A stretch of DNA of 64,000 nucleotides from Cladocopium goreaui (lineage: Eukaryota > Sar > Dinophyceae > Suessiales > Symbiodiniaceae): NCBI GenBank assembly GCA_947184155.2, contig CAMXCT020001131.1, positions 47,501 through 111,500 on the forward strand. Reading direction: 5' to 3'. The notes under the pieces were generated by a model, which made no database searches, was not told the DNA's origin, and worked only from the letters and a program-made list of their open reading frames with translations. Made by a program: the position numbers and the translations under genes. Positions within the stretch are counted from its first letter, which is position 1, and the number at the start of each line of letters is the position of its first letter. This document shows, piece by piece, positions 36,482 to 47,213 of this stretch.

Positions 36482-38460
36482 GACTGGAGCGCAACCCTCA
36501 CCCCCAGTAGACTCCATGAGTTGTAAAATCCAGTGCAGCAAGAACACACCTACAATAAGGTGAAAAATTCGCAATCTGCAAAAAGGAATACACTTGAGTC
36601 TACCCCTGGACTTGGGACCAGGTTGACCACCTCTAGTTTTGAGTGATCTCGAAGGCTGGACACTCAAGCTCGGTTTCTGGCGCTGAAAAGGTCTCGGGCA
36701 AAATGACACTTTGATCCAGACAGAAATGTGTGCTACTAATCTGGGCAATAGTCGCAGGCTTGCAACCAATGTTTTCCAAAGCCTCAAATAAATCAAGAGG
36801 AAGGTGCAAACGCTAAGAAATATGGCCCAGGGAAGAGGTGACTCTCTGATGTCAGGGTCGTGCAGCTTGAAAATGTTGAAATTAAATGTCACGTCACCAA
36901 CGGTTTCAGTCCAAAGAGTCACAGTTCCACTCCAAGTCCAGGTCAGAGCACAGTGCAACCACTGTGATCTCAGCAAAAGAATTCTGCCGCCAGAGAGGAG
37001 AAAGAATTGGGGCTCTGTCCAAAACTTCAATCCAATGTATTGTCGTCGCAGCCAAAATATGTGCAAACAATGGCACCACTCACCAAGGCCAGAATTCAGC
37101 AAAAGGGAGCCTACCCCACAGTGCGGTGAAAGTGGTTGCCAGGAAATGGATTGTTGGTCAAAATCAATAAATCTTTTAATCCAAGACCGCAAAAAGGTCC
37201 AGCAGTTCTGCCAAATGGATTCAAAGCCAAAATTAACTGTTATCGTCGCTGTCAGTCCCACACGCAAATCAGTGAGCCAGAAGGAGATGCCACCGTCGCA
37301 ATGAAGAAACTGTGTACAGAGAGCAAAAATCCGATTTCTGTTGATGAAATTAATGCACAAGGGTACAATGCAATGTCGCTGAATGAAATCAAGGCCAGTG
37401 AGAAAATCGTGGGAGCCTACCCCAATCTCAACGCGATCCAAATTAACCACAAGGGTACAATGCAATGTCGCTGAATGAAATCAAGGCCAGTGAGAAAATC
37501 GTGGGAGCCTACCCCAATCTCAACGCGCCCTCCGTTCACCGTGAGCGCACCAATGTATTGCTGATAAGTGTCAGACCTGATAAATCTCTCTGTCCAGCTT
37601 TTTGTCACCCAGCAAATAATGGTCAGTGTGATATGAAATGGTGTGGGTGTTACTTGCAAAAAGTCCACCACTAGGCCAGTGAGAAAATCTTGGGAGCCTA
37701 CCCCAGTGAAAATCTCCGCACAATGTACAGTAGAAATGCAAGAACCCCTCAAATATGGGTCAGAGCAAGAAATGTTCTGCTGCAATCGTCCCCCCACGTC
37801 TCCTGGACCAGTGAAAAGCGCACGGAAGCCCACTCCGCAGTTTTGGAGTACGTGGGAGGTCACCGTCGAAAAATTATGAAGTTCCGAGTCAAAAAATTGG
37901 GGTATCAACCCAGCTACCCCAGTCCAATCGGCAAACTGTTCCAAGTTGTGAGCGTTGGTCACGAGTTGTGATGTATGCCAATTGAACAACGTTGAATCGC
38001 GTTGCTTGTGTCCAAAATGATTGGTGAGAGGACCCTGGCCAAGGCCAGTAAAATCAGTCCAGGAGCCTACCCCGCAGTGTTGGTCCAGGGCCCTCTCAGC
38101 AGTCCAATAATGATGCAAAATAAGCAAGCCAACCAAAAACAAAGTACACAAGCTGGTGGGGAAGTACTTTCTGAAAGGCAGAGTCGTGGTTCCAATTGTA
38201 AATGCAGCACAGCAATTGCAAGGTGCGGCACCAAGCCAAAATGAATGTCACAAATCAATCAATAAGAAAATCGGAGAGGCCCTCACAATCAAATGAAATC
38301 AAGAAGATGCGGCGCAAGCAAGGATCCCAGTCCAAATGAAATGACACAGCAGCTGCACGACACAGAATGACCAAATGGCACGTCTCTACCTAGATTCGCC
38401 CGATCTCTACTCCCGCTTCAGGTTGCTTGAGTGCCACCAGGCAGGTGGCAAAGGGGCTTG
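36482..38460 (-). promoter_or_regulatory. LINE B2 5' UTR with iterated motif and 92-bp duplication
   Basis: Same iterated GGCCAGTGA..GGGAGCCTACCCC units as B1. One unit, with the flanking GGGTACAATGCAATGTCGCT, is present twice (about 37361-37434 and 37455-37528), with a short filler between. This shows that unit number changes between otherwise nearly identical copies. Confidence 0.6.
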
Positions 38461-38690
38461 TGTGTGTGTGTATGTGAAAGAGTTGTGTGAGACAAAGAGT
38501 TGTGCGGGAAAATAAAATCGTGTGTGGAAGAGTTGTGTGTGACAAAGTTGTGTGAAAAAGTTTGTGTGAAAAAGTTTTGTGTGTGTGTATGACAAAGCTG
38601 TGCAGGAAAGAGTTGCACCAGTGTGTGCGTGCGTGTGCGTGACAAAGAGTTGTGTGCGACAAAGTTGTGTGAAAGAGTTGTGTGTGACCT
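38459..38690. repeat. TG-rich minisatellite, right block part 1
   Basis: GTGTGTG runs separated by GAAAGAGTTG and GACAAAG units. It directly adjoins the 5' end of LINE B2 and is the same repeat type as 2231-2613. Confidence 0.85.
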
Positions 38691-39010
38691 CCTACACGAA
38701 AGCCAAGTTGATGTCACCAAGTGCCACGCCTGCTGCACGAAAGCCAACCTGATGTCACCAAACCCCACGCCTGCCACACAAAGCACCGCGGCAATAGAAG
38801 CGCCCAGGACCAAGCGCACCACCTGACCCAGAAAGCCACGCCTGCCTCGCCAAAGCCACATCGATGTCAACCAAGTGCTGCGCCTGCCACACAAAAGTGC
38901 CGCTGTCACGAAGTGCCACGGCTGCCCACGGCGACCAAGGGCGTCACCAGACCCAGCCCAATGTCGTAAGTGCCACGCTTGCCATGCAAAAGCCACGCCG
39001 ATGTCACCGC
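38691..39010. repeat. Degenerate ~45-bp minisatellite
   Basis: Imperfect units built on GATGTCACCAAGTGCCACGC followed by CTGCCACACAAAAGCC recur about seven times between the two TG blocks. No coding signal seen. Confidence 0.65.
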
Positions 39011-39221
39011 GCGCCCTGTGGCCTTCGACCTTTGGCCGTCGCAGCTATTCTTAAGTATGCACTTCATGCGCTTCCACCTGTCTGATCGTGGCTCCATGTT
39101 CGCCACTCTGGCCTTGAGTTTTCAGAGCGCGGAAGTGACAGCGACCAAGCACATCACCACAACCCAGCGCCGTAAGCGCCACGCCTCCCACTCAAAAAAA
39201 ATGTCGACGTCAAGATGCGCG

Positions 39222-39625
39222 TGTGTGACAACGTTGTGCGTATGTGACGAAGTTGTGTGTGACGAAGTTGTGTGTGAAAGAGTTGTGTGTGTGTGTGTGA
39301 CGAAATTGTGTGTGAAAGAGTTGTGTGTGTGTGTGTGACAAAGTTGTGTGTGAAAGAGTTGTGTGTGTGACGAAGTTGTGTGTGAAAGAGTTGTGTGCGT
39401 GTGTGACGAAATTGTGTGTGAAAGAGTTGTGTGTGTGTGTGACAAAGTTGTGTGTGAAAGAGTTGTGTGTGTGTGTGACGAAGTTGTGTGTGAAAGAGTT
39501 GTGTGTGTGTGTGACGAAGTTGTGTGTGAAAGAGTTGTGTGTGTGAAAGAGTTGTGTGTGACAATGTTGTGTGTGAAATAGCTGTGTGTGGCAAAGTTGT
39601 GTGTGTGTGAAAGAGTTGCGTGTGA
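39222..39625. repeat. TG-rich minisatellite, right block part 2
   Basis: More regular array of GACGAAGTTGTGTGTGAAAG plus AGTTGTGTGTGTGT units of about 36 bp. ORFs of Cys/Val or His/Thr composition through it are repeat artefacts. Confidence 0.9.
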
Positions 39626-39810
39626 AAGCGAGGAGGAGGAGAAGGAGCGGACGGCGCCGGACAGGATACAGAACAAAAAAACAAGAACCCCACACAAAGA
39701 TGTGGGGAGAAATGTTGGTATTCCCCGCGCAAGGGATACCCAGGTTTCACCCGTAGCTATAACCACAATTCCTCGCGAAACTGCCAACAAAGGTGGTAAG
39801 CCACCCCCAC

Positions 39811-39897
39811 CTTTGCATGTTCGTGCTCGCCAATGCAACGATTGCGACCCCAGACCCACAAATCACCGGCCAACTCGCCGTTGTCATTGTAAATACC
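39811..39897 (-). CDS. RCC1 gene exon before the 37.7-kb intron
   Basis: Encodes GIYNDNGELAGDLWVWGRNR then CIGEHEHAK, phase 0 on both ends. The acceptor is GAAG|GGTATT and the donor CAAAG|GTGGGG. The next recognisable in-phase coding segment on this strand starts at 2101, beyond the LINE array. Confidence 0.7.
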
Positions 39898-40110
39898 CTT
39901 CTCATAGCTGAGGCCGCCTTTCACTTTGCAGATCCGAAACCGGCTAGGGCCTAGCCTCTGGTAATCTAATATAGACATGCAAAATGGAAAGGGCAAATAG
40001 GCACATCATGTACAAATGTCTAATCTTCCATGGCTATGTTAAATTGCCGGGAGTAACTGCTTCAGAGACAAGTGGAAATTTCCGCCAGGTTCTCAATTCC
40101 ATCCCACAGC

Positions 40111-40197
40111 CAAAGTACAAGTGTGGTAGGCTCCGCAATGCACAGTGCGGATCTTGGTGATCAGGCTGCTGATGATCTTGGGTTCGTATTGGTTCTC
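40111..40197 (-). CDS. RCC1 gene exon (29 codons)
   Basis: Encodes ENQYEPKIISSLITKIRTVH then CGAYHTCTL. The acceptor is GTTCAG|GAGA and the donor TTTG|GCTGTG (GC type), phase 0 on both ends. Confidence 0.75.
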
Positions 40198-40390
40198 CTG
40201 AACAGATAAAGAAGCAACATCCACCATCTACTGCTGCGGGAAAACCACGGTGTTTGTCCGGATCAAGGTACCACACATAGATGGAAACAGCTTCAGGCGG
40301 CGCATGTAGCAGTCAGGATGGATACATTTCCTTCTTTCCATTTCTTTTTCGATAGTTCGATACTACCAGACCCCCACCGCACCCAGCGTC

Positions 40391-40442
40391 CATGTCGTTG
40401 TGGCCCAGTCGTCCAAACCAGCCGCCACCGAAGGTCAAACTC
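40391..40442 (-). CDS. RCC1 gene micro-exon
   Basis: Encodes SLTFGGGWFGRLGHNDM. The acceptor is CTCAG|GAGT. The donor that keeps frame with ENQYEPKII is ATG|GACGCT (GA type). The nearby GG|GTGCGG GT site would break the frame. Confidence 0.65.
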
Positions 40443-41830
40443 CTGAGCGATTTCAGCGGTCTGACATTGCCCAATTGCCATGGCTTTCACAGCTATGCTC
40501 GTAATTCTATCTCCCAAAAATGTTAAAGACCAATAAAATTCAGTCGCGTACGGCAGGACGCCAGCCAACCACAGACCCTTCATTCCATTGAAACGGAAAA
40601 ATGGGTCAGGTCAAGTCAACCTCCCAATCTTGGGCCCCCAAATGATGGTTCAGGACTAAACCTAACGTCAAAAAACATGGTTAATGAATGTTAATGAACG
40701 AGAATTAGGTACGGGCACATGCATTTCTCTGGGGACTCTATGTCCAAAAGTATAAGGATGCATCCATTGAAGCTCTACACTGGTCCACGACCTTGCGGCG
40801 AGCTTTGGTCACCTTGCATTTTTCTCCCCAGGTTTCTCTTCCAGCAAAGTTATAGTACTTCGACATCGTCTCCATTTACAAGTATCTGTATCTTTCACTA
40901 TCAACTCCAGTTTCGAGACTATGGGGGAAGTCTTGCACATCGTCTCCAACTTCGCTTTCTCCTATATGCAGCTGGAATGTACATGTTTCTTTTGCTGGAC
41001 TTAGGTGCCTGTATAGTTTTCCCAAGCGGCACTACTCCTGTTCATGGCAACTAAAGCTAGCAGGGGCCGCCACAGGCGTGCCGGGAGACCCCGGTCACAC
41101 GAACCCTGCTGTGCGTCACGGGGCCTGGCCTGACTCCTTTTTAGTGGCTTTTCTCCTTTGATTTGTCATTTGCTCTTTTTTATTTCGGTGGGTTGGTTCC
41201 ACCTAGCCAATTCCATCGGGCCCCGTGTACTAGGTGTAAATTAGCAGCATTTACTGGAGCCCACGCTTTCTCCGTTTCGATGCCATTGACTTTAATGAAC
41301 TTGAGGTATTGGATCTCATTTTTGAGCACTTCCATTTTGACTCCAATTCATTTTCATGATTCACAAGTCTCAGACCCGAACTCTGCGTCTAATCTGTTAA
41401 TGTTTCATCCTACAATGCTCAGGTGCTCCTTCTAGCTACAGGTCTCCTCGCACATACACAGAGTCCAGGACTTTGAGTCCCCTTTTCCCAAGATACATCC
41501 TATAAATCTACATCCCACAGTGTCACTCCCTCAGAGTCAAAGACTCAAGGCACTTCAAGTCCCCTGCCCAAGAGGCACTGCTGCATTCTCCCAACTGAAA
41601 CTGTCCTCTCTCCTGTGTCTTTTTTGAAGTCTTGCCTTCATGTCGCTTTCTTTTTTTGCAATTTGTTTTTCAATGCGGTTGACGGAATGCTGCTGCAGAT
41701 GTGTAGTTCAACATGAACTGCATGGCTGAATAAAATGAAGGAGAATTATCCTAATTTCCAGCCCTACTGTTGGTTAATCCATGCCAAGACACTTCCTGAA
41801 ATTCGATCGTCATCGGAGTCCTGGTCCCTC
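40443..41830. other. Intron of RCC1 gene
   Basis: About 1.4 kb between two RCC1 micro-exons. It contains a short duplicated ACATCGTCTCCA string and GC-rich sequence around 41060-41130. I find no coding segment that fits the RCC1 frame. Confidence 0.4.
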
Positions 41831-41880
41831 ACGCAAATCACTGCCGTGTGGTACTGGCCACAACTTACGGCCATAGGAAC
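41831..41880 (-). CDS. RCC1 gene micro-exon
   Basis: Encodes VPMAVSCGQYHTAVICV, the VSCGQYHT strand. The acceptor is TGGCAG|GTTCC. A GT donor (TTTGC|GTGAGG) exists, but the phase of the next exon favours GCGT|GAGGGA (GA type), which gives HTAVICV-SLTFGGGWFGRLG. Confidence 0.65.
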
Positions 41881-42179
41881 CTGCCACTCGGCTGGTGCTG
41901 GGAAGGAAATGCTGAAAAAATGCCTGGGTTTGAGGAAACGACGGAAAAACCATGGGGGTAAAAACCTGCAAATGCATTGATCTCGTGGCAATTCAGGTGA
42001 CGACTCTTCCCATCATCCAATTCTGGGCCAAAAGAGAAATGGAAAAAGAACACCTTTGTCTAGAGGATCTAGCTGAAACCCACCAAATAGCTACAAGGAT
42101 CCTCAAACTCCGAACTTTTTTTTCATTGAATCTCATAATCCCCTTTCATGATTTGTGAACATCTTGGTTCAACCCCCAC

Positions 42180-42291
42180 CTTGTAGGGCTCAGTGCTCTT
42201 GGCAAAGGCCCGGATGGCCACCGGAATGCTGTCGGAACTGGTGGCTTCGCCCAAACCCAGCTTTCCCAGCTCCGAAGAGCCCCACATCCAC
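42180..42291 (-). CDS. RCC1 gene exon
   Basis: Encodes WMWGSSELGKLGLGEATSSD then SIPVAIRAFAKSTEPYK. The acceptor is GACCGAG|GTGG and the donor CAAG|GTGGGG. It is 1 + 37 codons long and joins in phase 0 to VPMAVSCGQYHT. Confidence 0.75.
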
Positions 42292-42477
42292 CTCGGTCAT
42301 GAAGGGCTGATGGGTGATGGGTGAAAACTCTAAAATGGAAAAAAAAGAATTGCCCTAAAATGGGGATATCTATACTCCTTTTTTGGGAAAGGGTTGGGAG
42401 ATATGATTTGCCCCATTTTGTTTGGTATAGTAGATTTCACTTAATATCATTTTGGTGTGGCTCAAAATGTAGGGTGG

Positions 42478-42577
42478 NNNNNNNNNNNNNNNNNNNNNNN
42501 NNNNNNNNNNNNNNNNNNNNNNNNNNNNNNNNNNNNNNNNNNNNNNNNNNNNNNNNNNNNNNNNNNNNNNNNNNNNN
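42478..42577. other. Assembly gap (100 N)
   Basis: Exactly 100 N directly abutting a TAGG-type array, so probably a scaffold gap of unknown true length caused by the repeat. Confidence 0.98.
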
Positions 42578-43432
42578 TGTAGGTATGTAGGTATGTAGGT
42601 ATGTAGGTAGGTAGGTAGGTAGGTAGGCATGTAGGTGTGTAGGTGTGTAGGTATGTAGGTATGTAGGTAGGTAGGTAGGTAGGTAGGCATGTAGGTGTGT
42701 AGGTATGTAGGTATGTAGGTATGTAGGTAGGTAGGTAGGTAGGCATGTAGGTGTGTAGGTGTGTACGTATGTAGGTGTGTAGGTATGTAGGTATGTAGGT
42801 ATGTAGGTATGTAGGTAGGTAGGTAGGCATGTAGGTGTGTAGGTATGTAGGTATGTAGGTAGGTAGGTAGGTAGGCATGTAGGTGTGTAGGTGTGTAGGT
42901 GTGTAGGTGTGTAGGTATGTAGGTATGTAGGTAGGTAGGTAGGTAGGCATGTAGGTGTGTAGGTGTGTAGGTATGTAGGTATGTAGGTATGTAGGTATGT
43001 AGGTATGTAGGTATGTAGGTATGTAGGTAGGTAGGTAGGTAGGTAGGCATGTAGGTGTGTAGGTATGTAGGTATGTAGGTAGGTAGGTAGGTAGGTAGGC
43101 ATGTAGGTGTGTAGGTATGTAGGTAGGTAGGTAGGCATGTAGGCATGTAGGTATGTAGGTATGTAGGTATGTAGGTAGGTAGGTAGGTAGGTAGGCATGT
43201 AGGTATGTAGGTATGTAGGTATGTAGGTAGGTAGGTAGGTAGGTAGGCATGTAGGTGTGTAGGTATGTAGGTATGTAGGTAGGTAGGTAGGTAGGTAGGT
43301 AGGCATGTAGGTGTGTAGGTGTGTAGGTATGTAGGTATGTAGGTAGGTAGGTAGGTAGGCATGTAGGTGTGTAGGTGTGTAGGTATGTAGGTATGTAGGT
43401 AGGTAGGTAGGTAGGTGTATGTAGGTATGTAA
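42578..43432. repeat. Tetranucleotide-based array (TAGG / TATG / TGTG)
   Basis: GTAGGTATGTAGGTGTGTAG-like units with GGTAGGTAGGTAGGCATG blocks arranged in a higher-order period of about 60-110 bp. It lies in an RCC1 intron. The YLHTYIPT-type ORFs are artefacts. Confidence 0.9.
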
Positions 43433-43646
43433 AGTATTGTGGCGTCAAAATGGCTCTGTCTTGAGAAGATGGCCAAAATAATATGCCTGGTGACCCGGAA
43501 CCCTCCTCCCCTGTCCCCACCTTTGGCACCCAGCTGTCCTGCATCGTGCTGGGGGGACCAACATGATTGGTTCACTGAAATTCCTGCAACTCGCGTGGCC
43601 GCCTTTGAAAAAAGTTCTTTTCAAGAAGATCGTTCTGTTTCCAGAC

Positions 43647-43779
43647 TTGGCGACCGGAACAAAGACACTTCGATCCCAGCTCTCCTGCAAGCTGCCGGTC
43701 CCCAACTGCCCACGAGCACCCGAGCCCCAGGTGTATAGAGCACCATGCCACGTGACAGCGCAGGTAAACATTTCTCCAC
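43647..43779 (-). CDS. RCC1 gene exon
   Basis: Encodes GEMFTCAVTWHGALYTWGSG then ARGQLGTGSLQESW and SVFVPVAK. The acceptor is TGCGAG|GTGG and the donor GCCAA|GTCTGG. The exon that should follow is not found and may lie in the nearby TAGG array or gap. Confidence 0.65.
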
Positions 43780-43974
43780 CTCGCAAATTTCCACAGAATC
43801 TCAAGGAATCTCAAGGACATTGGACTAAAACGACGCTGAAGAGTGGAGCATGGATTCGTTGAATTCAGTGACTTTAGTGAGACGCAAACAAAATGGATTT
43901 CAACAATTAGCTAAGTTGGCTACATCACAATCTCTGCCAGTTGGTTGCTTGGTAGACAATTCAAACCTCACGAA

Positions 43975-44053
43975 ACTCCCCTTTGCCAAATCCCGACGGC
44001 ATGGCAAGATCTAAGTCCTTCACAGTCGACTTTGGCAATCTCCCAACTTTGCT
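43975..44053 (-). CDS. Possible degenerate RCC1 exon
   Basis: Encodes IAKVDCEGLRSCHAVGI, which resembles the VxxVxCGxxHxVxI strand. Splice borders are not clear (AGTCAG|CC is one acceptor candidate). Confidence 0.35.
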
Positions 44054-44204
44054 TCCCTCCAGGCTGACTGGAGGCCGCAGCAGATCTCTTCAAGGATTTT
44101 TCAGAAGGATGCTCCAAGCTCCTGCACATGTCGAACCTTGGGGACCTGAAGCCATCTGGCCACAGCATCCGGACAAAGTCAGAAATCTCCCGGTTATCTT
44201 AAAT

Positions 44205-44270
44205 CTAGTTATATATATATATGAAATATATCGAATATATAATATACATATTATGTATATATATATATAT
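44205..44270. repeat. TA-rich microsatellite
   Basis: Imperfect (TA)n with GAAATATA and ACATATTA interruptions, inside an RCC1 intron. Confidence 0.8.
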
Positions 44271-44547
44271 TTGCTATCCCCCCTTCCAAAACCTATATTT
44301 TGAGTGTCTGATGTGACGATTGTGTGACAGATCTGGTGAAAGTCATGGTCATTGCTGTTGAAGATTCCAATGGATTGCCAAAAGAAACATCGGTTCATGA
44401 GCAAGATTGAATATTTATAGTGGGTACGGGTGACTTGGGACCAGTACTATACCCTTTGGACCCTGTGCACAGGCAGATATATAGCATGCATGTACGTATA
44501 TTATACACATATATATATATACACACATACATCTAGGGCAACTACGA

Positions 44548-44715
44548 GCTGGGCAACTTCACCTTCGTAGCACCAGGCACAGTCGGCGGCGCTCCTCTTT
44601 TGGGTGGCCGCCTTCTCCCCGTCGGTGGATTGCTTCAACTTGGTGGCGAAGCCATGCGCCCCGAGACTCACCGGCAACTTGTGGTTCTTGCTGTGGCCTG
44701 ATGGCAGAGTCATGG
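44548..44715 (-). CDS. Possible exon of RCC1 gene or other coding remnant
   Basis: An open segment encodes NHKLPVSLGAHGFATKLKQS and then KRSAADCAWCYEG before a CGAAG|GTGAAG donor-like site. The composition looks coding and the DCAWCYE part sits where VxCGxxH would be expected. However, no acceptor gives the phase 0 required by the previous exon. Confidence 0.3.
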
Positions 44716-44806
44716 GAAATCCTCAAACATGAAGCTTTTCATGTTAATTTCATGGGAAAATCATTGATTTTCCAATGTTTAAATGGTGGAAAAACAGAAA
44801 AAAAAC

Positions 44807-44893
44807 CGAGCTCTGGAGCGCCGCACTGCCTGTGCCCAGTCTTCCACTCGCCCCTTGACCAAAGGTGATCAGCTCGCCATCCTCCATCAACAC
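44807..44893 (-). CDS. RCC1 gene exon
   Basis: Encodes [20 protein letters not shown] then TGSAALQSS. The acceptor is TGCCAG|GTGTTG and the donor CTCG|GTTTTT. It joins in phase to the 36-bp micro-exon across an intron that carries microsatellites and a tandem repeat. Confidence 0.75.
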
Positions 44894-44964
44894 CTGGCAG
44901 TCCACCAATAAAAATGGCAAGATATTACCACCTTCATGGTGAAAAATGTGATTTGTATTGTGGA

Positions 44965-45515
44965 TTTGGGATATGTGTATATGTATGTATGTATGTCTGT
45001 CTGTCTGTCTGTATGTATGCATGTATGCATGTATGTATGCATGTATGTATGTATGCATGTATGTATGCATGTATGTGTGTATGTATGTATGTATGTATGT
45101 CTGTCTGTCTGTCTGTCTGTATGTATGTATGCATGTATGCATGTATGTATGCATGTATGTATGCATGTATGCATGTATGTATGCATGTATGTGTGTATGT
45201 ATGCATGTATGTATATATATATATATATGTATATGTATATGTATATGTATATATATACATGTATATATATATATACATGTATATATATAATATACACAAT
45301 ATCACAATACGTGTATATGTATATACATTTAAATATATGTACACAATATGTATGTATACATATGATATGATATATACGTGTATGTATGTATATATATATA
45401 TACATTATATATATATATATTGTATATATATACACACGTATATATCATATATATATATACGTGTGTATATATATATATATTATACACACGTATATTAATA
45501 TATATATATATATAT
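44965..45515. repeat. TATG/TCTG/TGCA and TA microsatellite
   Basis: GTATGTATG and CTGTCTGTCTG runs up to about 45210, then long (TA)n with TACGTG interruptions, inside the intron between the exon at 44807-44893 and the micro-exon at 46246-46281. Confidence 0.9.
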
Positions 45516-45643
45516 CCGCCAACCCCTGCCGCCAGCAGGGGGAGCGCGCCAGAGGAGGCCTTACTAGCAACAAGGGGCGAAGAGAGAAAATTGGACAAGC
45601 AAGGGTGCAGGAAAAAGCAAGATTTGAAGCTAGTTTCTTGGAG

Positions 45644-46018
45644 GCAACGTTAGGCAGTGGAGCCTGCTTGCTAGGCGCCGCTTCCGTCCTTCAGTGCCAT
45701 GGTGTTTTGCTGTTTCGGACTCGCCTGCTAGAACTTCGCTGTGGAGCTGTTTTGCGGGCATGGGAGCCGCACTTTGGAGCTGGTTTCTTGCTGTCGGTTC
45801 AGAAGGCAACGTTAGGCAGTGGAGCCTGCTTGCTAGGCGCCGCTTCCGTCCTTCAGTGCCATGGTGTTTTGCTGTTTCGGAATCGCCCGCTTGCACTTTT
45901 CTGTGGAGCTGTGGGCATGGGAGCTGCACTTTGGAGCTGGTTTCTTGTCGGTTCAGAAGGCAACGGTAGGCACTGGAGCGTGCTTGCTAGGCGCCGCTTC
46001 CGTCCGTCAGTGCCATGA
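45644..46018. repeat. ~160-bp tandem repeat, 2.4 copies
   Basis: Units begin GCAACGTTAGGCAGTGGAGC at 45644, 45806 and 45960 (162 and 154 bp, third partial). Each contains GCTTGCTAGGCGCCGCTTCC and GTGCCATGGTGTTTTGCTG. The copies differ by small indels. Intronic; no coding function evident. Confidence 0.8.
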
Positions 46019-46245
46019 TATAATTTATGTATATACGATGTTGAGACACACCCAAATGTATATAGATCTATGATGGACTCATCTCAAATTGGGAAATGTG
46101 TGAAATGTCCATGAGGTTTGTTGGGATCCAAATAACAACAAACTGTGTGCAATCGCGACACACATGGCAAATTGTGAGTCCTCTGGCTCCCAGATTTTCA
46201 ACATCAGTGAGACCATCCTTTCCACTCCCAGAGCTCTCAAGGCAC

Positions 46246-46281
46246 CAAGGTGTGATAGGGTCCAGCAGCAATCTGCAGCAC
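46246..46281 (-). CDS. RCC1 gene micro-exon (12 codons)
   Basis: A 36-bp exon encoding VLQIAAGPYHTL, the VxxAAGPYHT strand. The acceptor is CTGACAG|GTGC and the donor CCTTG|GTGCCT. The in-frame TGA just after the donor excludes reading further. Confidence 0.7.
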
Positions 46282-46344
46282 CTGTCAGGTCAACATGCCA
46301 CCAGACTCTGCATAGAAATCTCCCGCACAGCCTTAGGGCCTTGC

Positions 46345-46430
46345 CTGAGCCTTGGTGTCTTCCAACGAAACCACCAAAGGAGACAAGGAGATGCCACCAC
46401 CCACCTTGTTGCCCAAGGCTTCGCCATAAC
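46345..46430 (-). CDS. RCC1 gene exon
   Basis: Encodes YGEALGNKVGGGISLSPLVV then SLEDTKAQ. The acceptor is CCAAG|GTTATG and the donor CTCAG|GCAAGG (GC type). It joins in phase 0 to VLQIAAGPYHTL. Confidence 0.75.
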
Positions 46431-46601
46431 CTTGGCGAGAAAAAGGAAGTTGACCGCTTGACGAAAGCGGGTCCCAACTTGGAGATTTTCTCGAAAAATA
46501 TGCAAAAGCTGAAGAATGAGCATATGTCCAAGTCCCAAAAACAAAAAACACTTGAGAACTAGAGCTTCAAAAAATACAGCTGGGTTTGGTCTCCAAGCAG
46601 C

Positions 46602-46702
46602 CCCAGGTATACACAGATTGGGTGCGGCTGCCGGCCAGTACCACACTGTGGAAGCTACCCAAGGCGACTTGAGACACGCGAGGATCATCCGGAAGAGGTA
46701 CC
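46602..46702 (-). CDS. RCC1 gene exon
   Basis: Encodes VPLPDDPRVSQVALGSFHSV then VLAGSRTQSVYTWG. The acceptor is GCCAG|GGTACC and the donor CTGGG|GCTGCT (GC type). The split glycine codon joins to YGEALGNK in the following exon and restores the WGxGxxxxxG strand. Confidence 0.75.
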
Positions 46703-46855
46703 CTGGCTGATGACGGCTAATGTTTGGTGCCCAAAGTGGCTTTGTTTAAAAATATGGTACCCCGAAATCCAGGGATGAATCTTGATCTTTATCATCCTCT
46801 TCATTCATTTTCCCTGTAAAGAATGGCCATTTGCGGATATAGCATACCTTCACAC

Positions 46856-46958
46856 CCAAGTGATCCATGATGCTCCGTCCTGCGGGCCAAGGGGACATCC
46901 ATCACCTCTCCCAGCCCAAGGCGGCCATAGGAGCCAAGACCCCACATGTAGAGATTTC
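46856..46958 (-). CDS. RCC1 gene exon
   Basis: Encodes NLYMWGLGSYGRLGLGEV then DVPLARRTEHHGSLG. The acceptor is GCTCAG|GAAA and the donor CTTGG|GTGTGA. It ends in phase 2 and joins to VPLPDDPRVSQVALG in the next exon. Confidence 0.75.
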
Positions 46959-47213
46959 CTGAGCGAAGCCACCAGTGGTACTTCCGGCTCCTCCCAAGAA
47001 AGTAATGAAAGTAGTATGTAAATTATGTAATATATTGTCATACTATGTAATCAAGGAGCATGGAAAGCCCTCTGAAACTCCGAATCTGGGAAATCATGGG
47101 AAATCCCTCTGCCAAGCCCGTGGTTGCCACTCTGTTCCCACTTGGCCTGCTACCTTGGCATCCTATCGGCCCTGGGAGTGATCCATGTCCCGCACCCAAC
47201 TCATTCCAGGCTC

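Larger units (their letters stand above)
29281..38460 (-). mobile_element. LINE element B, copy 2 (intact)
   Basis: Near-identical to B1 over its whole length, with the same 5' nucleotide (CAAGCCCCTTTGCC) and the same 3' end. It differs by lacking the 22-bp lesion and by a 92-bp partial duplication in the 5' UTR around 37361-37530 that adds one more motif unit. Its 5' flank is the TG minisatellite rather than another LINE, so it is an independent insertion and not part of a block duplication with C. Confidence 0.85.

Noticed and set aside
11139-38460. B1-C-B2 as one segmental duplication
   Set aside because: The near-identity stops exactly at LINE termini and the outer flanks differ, which fits separate retrotransposition better.
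42370-43575. YLHTYIPT-repeat ORFs of 289-401 codons
   Set aside because: Produced by the TAGG/TATG array and crossing the N gap in three frames at once.
45009-45450. CRISPR-like array in the TATG/CTGT region
   Set aside because: Simple-sequence microsatellite without unique spacers, in a eukaryotic context.
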